A DNA stretch of 11,697 bases from Elusimicrobiota bacterium. GTDB taxonomy: Bacteria > Elusimicrobiota > Elusimicrobia > UBA1565 > UBA9628. The DNA is taken from positions 1 to 11,697 of the forward strand of contig JAGWJU010000023.1 in NCBI GenBank assembly GCA_028865585.1, given 5' to 3'. Shown in pieces: positions 6,576 to 11,697 of this stretch. The notes beneath the pieces were generated by a model. It had not been told where the DNA came from. It saw only the letters and a list, made by a program, of their open reading frames with translations, and did not search any database. A program made the translations under genes and the position numbers. The first letter of the stretch is position 1, and every line of letters begins with the position of its first letter.

Positions 6576-6926
6576 ATGGCCCTTTACGAAACTGTCGCTA
6601 TTTTAAAGCCCACTCTATCCGACGCGGAAGCCGCCGAATGGATGGAGAAGACCCGCGCCGCGCTCACCAAGGCCGGCGGCGAAATCATCGGCCACGAGGT
6701 GTGGGGCCGGCGCAAGCTGGTCCACCCCATCGGCAAAGCCCGCGACGGCGTTTACCTCTACCTCAAGTACAACGCCGCGCCGTCGCTGATTAAGAAGCTC
6801 TCCCACGATTTTTCACTCGACGCCGCCATCATGCGCCAGGTGACCATGCTCGCCGTCGAGCGCGCCCTGCAGGAGAAGCCGGCCAAGGCCGCTCCCGCGG
6901 CGGCTCCGGCGCCGTCCGCCTCATGA
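6576..6926 (+). CDS. rpsF: 30S ribosomal protein S6
   Basis: The 116-residue product reads MALYETVAILKPTLSDAEAA at the N-terminus, the usual S6 beginning (Y-E-T-V-x-I-L-x-P). It continues with GHEVWGRRKLVHPIGKARDGVYLYLKYNA, the conserved core, and ends in an Ala/Pro-rich tail (about 100-116) like many S6 proteins. S6 binds S18 on the platform of the 30S subunit. The frame is open upstream to a TTG at 6555, but the family N-terminus fixes the ATG at 6576. There is no clear Shine-Dalgarno, consistent with the short leader predicted from the promoter. The TGA overlaps the ssb ATG by 4 bases. The S6:S18-binding leader hairpin known upstream of rpsF in many bacteria would have no room in such a leader. 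Confidence 0.96.
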   Translation: MALYETVAILKPTLSDAEAAEWMEKTRAALTKAGGEIIGHEVWGRRKLVHPIGKARDGVYLYLKYNAAPSLIKKLSHDFSLDAAIMRQVTMLAVERALQEKPAKAAPAAAPAPSAS

Positions 6927-7378
6927 GCGGCGTGCGCCTGCCCGAGCAGAACCAGGTCATGCTGACCGGCCGCCTCACGCGCGATCCGGACATTTTCTTC
7001 ACGCAGCAGGGCACGGCCAAGTGCTTTTTCTCCGTCGCGGTCAATCAGAACTACAAGGACAAGGCCAGCGGCGAGTGGAAGCAGCAGACGACCTACGTGC
7101 CCGTCGTGGTCTGGCGCGAGGCGGCCCAGCGCTGCAAGGACAGGCTGCGCAAGGGCAGCCCGGTCCACATCGAGGGGCGGCTGCGCAGCCGCGACTTCGA
7201 GGACAAGAAGACCGGCGGCAAGCGCACCGTCCTTGAAGTCGAGGCGCGGCGCGTGCAGTTCCTGGCGACCGAGGAGAAAGATTCGTCCTCTTCCGGAGCC
7301 GCGGCGGCCGCCGCGCAGCAGGGCGCCGAGGCCGAAGAGTCGGCCGGCGGCGCCGAAATCGAGGAGGTTCCCTTTTAA
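6923..7378 (+). CDS. ssb: Single-stranded DNA-binding protein
   Basis: The 151-residue product has the OB-fold of bacterial SSB at about residues 8-116. Visible parts are N-x-V-M-L-T-G-R-L-T-R-D-P, the F-S-V-A-V-N strand, the W-K-Q-Q-T-T-Y-V-P-V-V-V-W segment and the G-S-P-V-H-I-E-G-R-L strand. An Ser/Ala/Glu-rich linker follows. The C-terminal tip is EIEEVPF, a variant of the acidic D-D-D-I-P-F tip that recruits DNA polymerase, repair and restart proteins. SSB coats single-stranded DNA at forks and repair sites. It lies between rpsF and rpsR, the common bacterial order, overlapping rpsF by 4 bases; its TAA shares one base with the rpsR ATG (TAATG). Confidence 0.96.
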   Translation: MSGVRLPEQNQVMLTGRLTRDPDIFFTQQGTAKCFFSVAVNQNYKDKASGEWKQQTTYVPVVVWREAAQRCKDRLRKGSPVHIEGRLRSRDFEDKKTGGKRTVLEVEARRVQFLATEEKDSSSSGAAAAAAQQGAEAEESAGGAEIEEVPF

Positions 7379-7713
7379 TGTCTTCACCTGAAACGCAGAA
7401 AACAGCAGAAGCTCCCGCGCCGGCCGCGTCTACGGCGACGGCGGCCCCGTCGTCCGCGGCGACCGCGGCGCGGCCGCGCCGGCCCGAGGGGCGGCGCCCG
7501 TTCGTGAAGCGGCGCAAGGTGTGCCGCTTCTGCGCCGAGAAAATCCGGGACGTCGATTTCAAGCAGATCCCGCTTCTTCGCTCGTTCCTGAGCGAAACGG
7601 GAAAAATTATTTCCGGGCGCACCACGGGCAATTGCGCCAAGCACCAGCGCGGCTTGACCCGGGCGGTCAAAAGGGCCAGAAACTTGTCCCTGTTGCCCTA
7701 CACCTCGAACTGA
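7378..7713 (+). CDS. rpsR: 30S ribosomal protein S18, C+ zinc-binding form with an N-terminal extension
   Basis: The 111-residue product has an S18 core from about residue 40: KRRKVCRFCAEKIRDVDFK, then L-R-S-F-L-S-E-T-G-K-I and R-T-T-G-N-C-A-K-H-Q-R. C49, C52, C86 and H89 form a C-x2-C ... C-x2-H set, the zinc-binding C+ type seen in some lineages. S18 is usually about 75 residues, so the first 35-40 residues are an added Ala/Pro/Thr-rich tail, probably disordered. The protein partners S6 in the 30S platform. GAGGAGG at 7361-7367 is a strong ribosome binding site, 10 bases before the ATG, and lies within the end of ssb. Confidence 0.95.
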   Translation: MSSPETQKTAEAPAPAASTATAAPSSAATAARPRRPEGRRPFVKRRKVCRFCAEKIRDVDFKQIPLLRSFLSETGKIISGRTTGNCAKHQRGLTRAVKRARNLSLLPYTSN

Positions 7714-7729
7714 GCCAGGAGAAGCTCCC

Positions 7730-8176
7730 ATGAAGGTGATTTTACGTTCCGACGTGCCCACCCTCGGGCGTTCCGGAGACGTCAAGCAGGTCTCGAACGG
7801 CTTCGCACGGAACTATCTCATTCCCCGCCGCCTCGCCGCCGTCGCAGATCCCGCGGCCATGAAGGCCTGGGAGTCCAGCCGCGATCGCCGCGCCAAGAAA
7901 GCCCAGGCGCGGACGGAAGAGGCCAGGGCCCTGGCCGGCAAGATTTCCGGCGTTTCCCTGTCCTTCGCGCGGCCTTCTGGCGCCGAGGGCAAGCTCTTCG
8001 GATCGGTCGGCAAGACCGACATCGTCAAGAGCCTCAAGACCTGCGGCTATGCGGTCGACAAAAACGCCGTGATCTTGGACTCGCCGATCAAGACGTTGGG
8101 CGATCATGAGGTGGAGGTGCGCCTCCTGCCCGACGTGGGCGCCAAGGTCAAAGTCACGGTCGCGGCCCGGCAGTAA
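7730..8176 (+). CDS. rplI: 50S ribosomal protein L9
   Basis: The 148-residue product begins MKVILRSDVPTLGRSGDVKQ and continues with V-S-N-G-F-A-R-N-Y-L-I-P, the L9 N-domain signature. A long charged connecting helix (about 42-72) follows, then the C-terminal domain with G-K-L-F-G-S-V and V-E-V-R-L-L-P-D-V. The length matches E. coli L9 (149). L9 binds 23S rRNA near the L1 stalk and helps reading frame maintenance. AGGAGA at 7717-7722 lies 7 bases before the ATG. It follows rpsR after 16 bases. Confidence 0.97.
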   Translation: MKVILRSDVPTLGRSGDVKQVSNGFARNYLIPRRLAAVADPAAMKAWESSRDRRAKKAQARTEEARALAGKISGVSLSFARPSGAEGKLFGSVGKTDIVKSLKTCGYAVDKNAVILDSPIKTLGDHEVEVRLLPDVGAKVKVTVAARQ

Positions 8177-8213
8177 AGCCGGACCGCCCCGTCCGTCAGG
8201 CCCCGTTTTGCCC

Positions 8214-9608
8214 ATGCCCGCTTCCGTCCAGATCCCGCCGCAGGCCCTGGAGGCCGAAAAGGCCGTCCTGGGCGCGATGCTCCTGTCCAAGGACGCGGTG
8301 GAAAAGGCCCTGGACATCATCGAGGACAGGGATTTTTACCAGGACTCGCATCGGCGCATCTATTTCGCCGCGCGCTCTCTCTACGAGCGGAACGAGGCCG
8401 TGGACGTGGTTACGGTCGGCGAGGAGCTGCGGCGCCAGAAGGCCCTGGACGACGTCGGCGGCATGGAGCTCCTGACCGACTTGGTCAATCGCGTGGCCAC
8501 GGCCGCCCATGTGGAGCATTATGCGCGGCTGGTGCGCGACAAGGCTATTTTGCGCGAGCTCATCGCCACGGCCACAAACGTGGTCACGGCCTGCTACCAG
8601 GAAGCCAAGGAGCCCTCTGAGATTCTTGACGAGGCGCAGGCCAGCGTCTTAAAGGTCGCCGAGAAGCAGGTCCTGCGCGGGGTCTTGGACGTCAAGGCTC
8701 TGGCCCACGAGGCCATCGAGCAAATTGAGGCCGCGGTCAAGCGGCGCGAACGGGTCATCGGCGTGCCGTCGGGCATCGCCAATTTGGATCGCGTCACCGC
8801 GGGCTTCCAGAAATCCGACCTTATTTTGATTGCGGCCCGGCCCAGCCAAGGCAAAACCGCGCTGGCCTTGAACATCGCGGCCAACGCCGCCCTGAACCCC
8901 AAGAATCCCGTGCCCACGCTTTTTTTCTCGATGGAAATGAGCGGCATGGCCCTGATGCAGCGGCTTATGGCCTCAGACGCGCGCATCAACCTGCAGGACA
9001 TGCGTACGGGCTTTTTAGCCCGCGACCGCTGGACGGCCTTGACCAGCGCCGCGGCCAAGTTCTCTGAAGCGCCATTGCGCATTGTGGATATGCCGGGCCT
9101 TTCGGTCACGACGGTGCGCTCCATCGCCCGGCAGAACGCCGTCGATTGGCGGCGCCAGGGCAAAGAACTGGGCTTGATCGTCATCGACTACCTCCAGCTC
9201 ATGCGCGGATCGTCCTTCCGGAGCGAGAGCCGCCAGCAAGAGGTTTCGGAAATTTCCCGCGGCCTTAAGTTTTTGGCCCGCGACTTGAACATTCCGGTCA
9301 TCGCGCTTTCGCAGCTCTCGCGCCGTCCGGAAGACAAGGGCCGCTCGGACGGCCGGCCCCAACTCTCCGATCTGCGCGAAAGCGGAGCTCTCGAGCAGGA
9401 CGCGGACTTGGTCGCGTTCATTTATCGGGAGTCCTACTATAAGCGGGACGACCCGACCATCGATGAGACCAAGGCCGAGATTATCGTCGCTAAAAATCGC
9501 CAGGGTCCGACGGATGCTGTTCCGGTCCGATTTTTCCGCGAGTATACTCGGTTTGAGAATCTGATCGAAGGCGAGCCGGAGGCGGTGGGCATTTCGGAAG
9601 CCGTTTAA
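8214..9608 (+). CDS. dnaB: Replicative DNA helicase DnaB
   Basis: The 464-residue product starts MPASVQIPPQALEAEKAVLGAML, the normal DnaB N-terminal domain opening; the length fits the family (E. coli 471). Walker A is ARPSQGKTAL at 208-217, with K214 and T215; the family form is usually G-R-P-G-M-G-K-T, so A-R-P-S-Q is a mild variant. Walker B is LIVIDYLQLM (321-330). The conserved QLSRRPEDK and DLRESGALEQDADLV segments (about 367-400) and KNRQGPT (428-434) follow. DnaB unwinds the fork 5' to 3' as a hexamer and loads primase. The ATG at 8214 has only a weak AGG at 8198-8200; a TTG two codons upstream (8208) would be better spaced. No intein is present. Confidence 0.97.
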   Translation: MPASVQIPPQALEAEKAVLGAMLLSKDAVEKALDIIEDRDFYQDSHRRIYFAARSLYERNEAVDVVTVGEELRRQKALDDVGGMELLTDLVNRVATAAHVEHYARLVRDKAILRELIATATNVVTACYQEAKEPSEILDEAQASVLKVAEKQVLRGVLDVKALAHEAIEQIEAAVKRRERVIGVPSGIANLDRVTAGFQKSDLILIAARPSQGKTALALNIAANAALNPKNPVPTLFFSMEMSGMALMQRLMASDARINLQDMRTGFLARDRWTALTSAAAKFSEAPLRIVDMPGLSVTTVRSIARQNAVDWRRQGKELGLIVIDYLQLMRGSSFRSESRQQEVSEISRGLKFLARDLNIPVIALSQLSRRPEDKGRSDGRPQLSDLRESGALEQDADLVAFIYRESYYKRDDPTIDETKAEIIVAKNRQGPTDAVPVRFFREYTRFENLIEGEPEAVGISEAV

Positions 9609-9614
9609 GAGATT

Positions 9615-9640
9615 GCCGGGGGGCGGGCTTTGCGCCCGGC
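9615..9640. other. GC-rich hairpin between dnaB and alr
   Basis: GCCGGG (9615-9620) and CCCGGC (9635-9640) can pair; GGGCG (9621-9625) and CGCCC (9633-9637) form an alternative stem. No T-tract follows, so it is unlikely to be a full terminator. It may weaken read-through or act as an RNA end-protecting stem between dnaB and alr. Confidence 0.3.
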
Positions 9641-9661
9641 TTCCGGACACAAGGAGGAATC

Positions 9662-10774
9662 GTGCGCGCGCACCCGCCGGGACTGCGTCCCACGTGGGCC
9701 GAGGTCGATCTCGGCGCCTTGCGCCGAAACCTGCGCGCCTTCCGTTCGCGCCTGGGCCCGGCCGTCAAAATCCTTTTCGTGGTCAAGGCCGACGCCTACG
9801 GGCACGGCGCCGCGGCCTGCGCGCGCGCGGCCCAGTCGAGCGGCCTGTGCGACTGGCTGGGCGTTTCTTCCGTCGAGGAGGGGGCCGCCCTGCGGGAAAA
9901 AGGCGTGCGCCTGCCGGTGTTGGTCCTGGGGAGCCTTTATCCGTTCGAGAGCTTCGCCGTCGCGGCGCGCTACGGCTTGACCGCGACGGTCGCGAGCCTT
10001 TCGGCCGCGAAAAGCCTGGCTTCTGCCGCGCGCCGCCGGGGCCGGCGCGTCTCCTGCCATCTTAAAATCGAGACCGGCATGGGCCGCATCGGCATGCGGC
10101 CCCCCGCCGCGGCCCAGGCCGCCGAACACCTGGAGCGCGCCTGTCCCGGCGCCCTCACCGGACTCTATACTCACTTGTCCTCTCCCGAGGAAAGCCCGTC
10201 CTACACGCGGCGGCAGTTGGCCGAATTTTCCCGCGCCGTCGCGGCCGTTTCAAGCCGCGCCCGCGGCCCGTTGCTGCGCCACGCCGCCGCCTCGGCCGCG
10301 GCCCTGCGCTATCCCGAGAGCCGCTGGGACATGGCGCGTCCGGGGCTGGCCGTCTACGGCCTTTATCCCGGCTTCGAGCCCGTCTTGACGCTTAAAACCC
10401 GCGTCGTGTTCCTGAAAACGGTGCCCCGGGGAACGGCCGTGGGCTACGGCGCCTCCTACCGGACCCGGCTGCGATCGCGTTTGGCGACTCTGCCTGTCGG
10501 CTACGCCGACGGCTTTTTGCGGGCGCTGTCCAACAGAGGCAGCGTGCTGGTGCGGGGCCGGCGCTGCCCGGTCGTGGGGAGAATTTCCATGGATATGGCC
10601 ACGATCGACGTGACGAGAGTCCCCGGCGCGCGCGTGGGCGACGAGGCCGTCGTGTTCGGGCGCCAGGGCGCCCGGGAAATACCCATCCGGTCCGCGGCCG
10701 CGCTGGCGGGCGCCATTCCCTACGAGATTCCCTGCGGCCTGACGGCGCGGGTGCCGAGGATTTATCTCTCATGA
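9662..10774 (+). CDS. alr: Alanine racemase
   Basis: The 370-residue product has the PLP lysine K42 in VVKADAYGHG and the catalytic tyrosine Y262 in AVGYGASY. Also visible are the conserved W-A-E-V-D-L-G-A-L start, K-I-E-T-G-M-G-R-I-G, R-P-G-L-A-V-Y-G-L-Y-P and V-G-R-I-S-M-D. It converts L-alanine to D-alanine in the cytoplasm for peptidoglycan and teichoic precursor synthesis. The start is GTG at 9662, preceded by AAGGAGG (9651-9657), a near-perfect ribosome binding site with a short spacer; no ATG is available at the N-terminus. It follows dnaB after 53 bases and its TGA overlaps the mlaE ATG by 4 bases. The rpsF-dnaB cluster feeding into alr and Mla genes suggests co-expression with growth. 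Confidence 0.95.
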   Translation: MRAHPPGLRPTWAEVDLGALRRNLRAFRSRLGPAVKILFVVKADAYGHGAAACARAAQSSGLCDWLGVSSVEEGAALREKGVRLPVLVLGSLYPFESFAVAARYGLTATVASLSAAKSLASAARRRGRRVSCHLKIETGMGRIGMRPPAAAQAAEHLERACPGALTGLYTHLSSPEESPSYTRRQLAEFSRAVAAVSSRARGPLLRHAAASAAALRYPESRWDMARPGLAVYGLYPGFEPVLTLKTRVVFLKTVPRGTAVGYGASYRTRLRSRLATLPVGYADGFLRALSNRGSVLVRGRRCPVVGRISMDMATIDVTRVPGARVGDEAVVFGRQGAREIPIRSAAALAGAIPYEIPCGLTARVPRIYLS

Positions 10775-11562
10775 TCGAAACGTGGCTTTCCGCTTTGGGC
10801 GGCGCGGCGCTGGGCGTCATGGAATCGGCCGGGCAGTTCGCGTTCTTGGTCCAGTCCACCCTGCGCTGGATGTTCAAGTCCAAAATCGAATGGCGGCAGA
10901 CGCTCATCCAGTGCGCGCGCATAGGGGCCGATTCCCTGCCGGTCACGCTTATGACCACTTTCTTTACCGGCATGGTCCTGGCGCTGCAGGGCGGAGCCTC
11001 GACCGAGCATTTCTTCAACCAGCCCATGTTCGTGGGCATGCTGGTGGGCTTCGCGATCGTGATGGAGCTCTCGCCGGTCATGACCGCGCTGGTCGTGGCG
11101 GGCCGCGCCGGAGCCGCCATCGCCGCGGAGTTGGGCACCATGAAAGTGACCGAGCAGATCGACGCGCTCTACACGCTGGGAACGGATCCCGTCCGTTATC
11201 TGGTCATTCCCCGAGTCCTGGCTTTTATCCTGGTCCTGCCCTTCCTTGTGGTCATCTCGGATTTCTCGGGCATCCTGGGCGGCTATCTGGTGGCCAAGGT
11301 CAAGTACCAGATTCCGCCCTCCGTCTTCTGGCACGACATCATAGACACCATGCGGGTGCGGCACTTCATGCACGGCTATATCAAAGCTTACGTCTTTGCC
11401 GTGGCCGTATCCTTGATCTGCTGCTACAAGGGCGTTACCGCGCGCGGCGGGGCAGAGGGCGTGGGCAAGTCCACCACCCAGGCCGTGGTTCTGAGCATGG
11501 TGGCGATTTTCGTTCTCGATTACCTGGCCACGGCCGTCCTGGTGGCCCTGGGCATCACATGA
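10771..11562 (+). CDS. mlaE: MlaE/YrbE-family ABC transporter permease (lipid asymmetry)
   Basis: The 263-residue product has about five or six hydrophobic helices and the hallmark of the MlaE family: E-L-G-T-M-K-V-T-E-Q-I-D-A-L (120-133), then Y-L-V-I-P-R-V-L-A at about 143-151. The C-terminal G-V-T-A-R-G-G-A-E-G-V-G-K-S-T-T-Q-A-V-V (221-240) is also typical. MlaE is the inner-membrane permease of the MlaFEDB complex, which moves phospholipids between the inner and outer membrane, so it supports a diderm cell envelope. The length matches E. coli MlaE (260). It overlaps alr and the next gene by 4 bases each. Confidence 0.95.
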   Translation: MIETWLSALGGAALGVMESAGQFAFLVQSTLRWMFKSKIEWRQTLIQCARIGADSLPVTLMTTFFTGMVLALQGGASTEHFFNQPMFVGMLVGFAIVMELSPVMTALVVAGRAGAAIAAELGTMKVTEQIDALYTLGTDPVRYLVIPRVLAFILVLPFLVVISDFSGILGGYLVAKVKYQIPPSVFWHDIIDTMRVRHFMHGYIKAYVFAVAVSLICCYKGVTARGGAEGVGKSTTQAVVLSMVAIFVLDYLATAVLVALGIT

Positions 11563-11697
11563 TCGAGGCCAGGGGCGTGGTCAAGCGCTTCGGGCCGCGC
11601 ACCATCCTGCGCGGCGTGGACATTTCCGTCGCGACCGGCGAGACGCTGGTCATCATCGGAGGCTCAGGCTGCGGAAAGAGCACCTTCCTCAAGTGCG
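11559..11697 (+). CDS. mlaF: MlaF-type ABC transporter ATPase, 5' part only
   Basis: The window holds the first 46 codons and the gene runs off the end. The start MIEARGVVKRFGPRTILRGV is a usual ABC ATPase N-terminus with an A-loop aromatic-type region (F11 before the first strand). Walker A is GGSGCGKST at 34-42, with K40. The position straight after mlaE, with a 4-base overlap (ATGA), identifies it as the partner ATPase of the Mla lipid transporter. The signature and Walker B motifs lie outside the window. MlaF is the likely call, though any ABC ATPase with this N-terminus could look the same. Confidence 0.85.
   Translation, partial: MIEARGVVKRFGPRTILRGVDISVATGETLVIIGGSGCGKSTFLKC

Overview
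The window is GC-rich, gene-dense bacterial chromosome. It encodes a lipoprotein, secreted proteins with signal peptides, and MlaE/MlaF, which point to a diderm (Gram-negative-type) bacterium. The style (GC-rich, many unstudied envelope proteins, C+ type zinc-binding S18) would fit Elusimicrobiota or a similar little-cultivated phylum. That placement is a low-confidence impression; nothing here is a phylogenetic marker I can score by eye.

Region 1 (1-3779, + strand) is a tight cluster. It holds the C-terminal end of an M3-family metallopeptidase, a lipoprotein with ankyrin repeats and a caspase-like (C14) domain, an MFS transporter and ribonuclease D. Each of the three junctions is a 4-base stop/start overlap, so the four genes are probably one translationally coupled operon. 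Region 2 (3780-5600) holds an inverted repeat, an extended -10 promoter, one secreted Gly/Pro-rich then Trp/Tyr-rich protein of unknown function, and a clear rho-independent terminator. Region 3 (5614-6554, - strand) holds tRNA-Val(CAC) with its own extended -10 promoter, and an exported TPR protein with a cysteine-rich C-terminus.

Region 4 (6536-11697, + strand) is the widespread rpsF-ssb-rpsR-rplI-dnaB cluster (ribosomal proteins S6, S18 and L9 with single-strand-binding protein and replicative helicase). It is followed by alr (D-alanine for peptidoglycan) and the start of an Mla-type lipid transport operon (mlaE, then mlaF cut by the window end). The whole run has only short gaps or 4-base overlaps, so it may be read from the single good promoter at 6536-6564. 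That promoter sits only 5-12 bases ahead of the rpsF start and overlaps the start of the divergent TPR gene.

Most of region 4 is ordinary housekeeping. I found no mobile element, CRISPR array or complete new multi-gene system. The items most worth a second look are the lipoprotein caspase-like protein next to an M3 peptidase, the aromatic-rich secreted protein with its isolated promoter, the Cys-rich tail of the TPR protein, and the 21-base divergent junction at rpsF.
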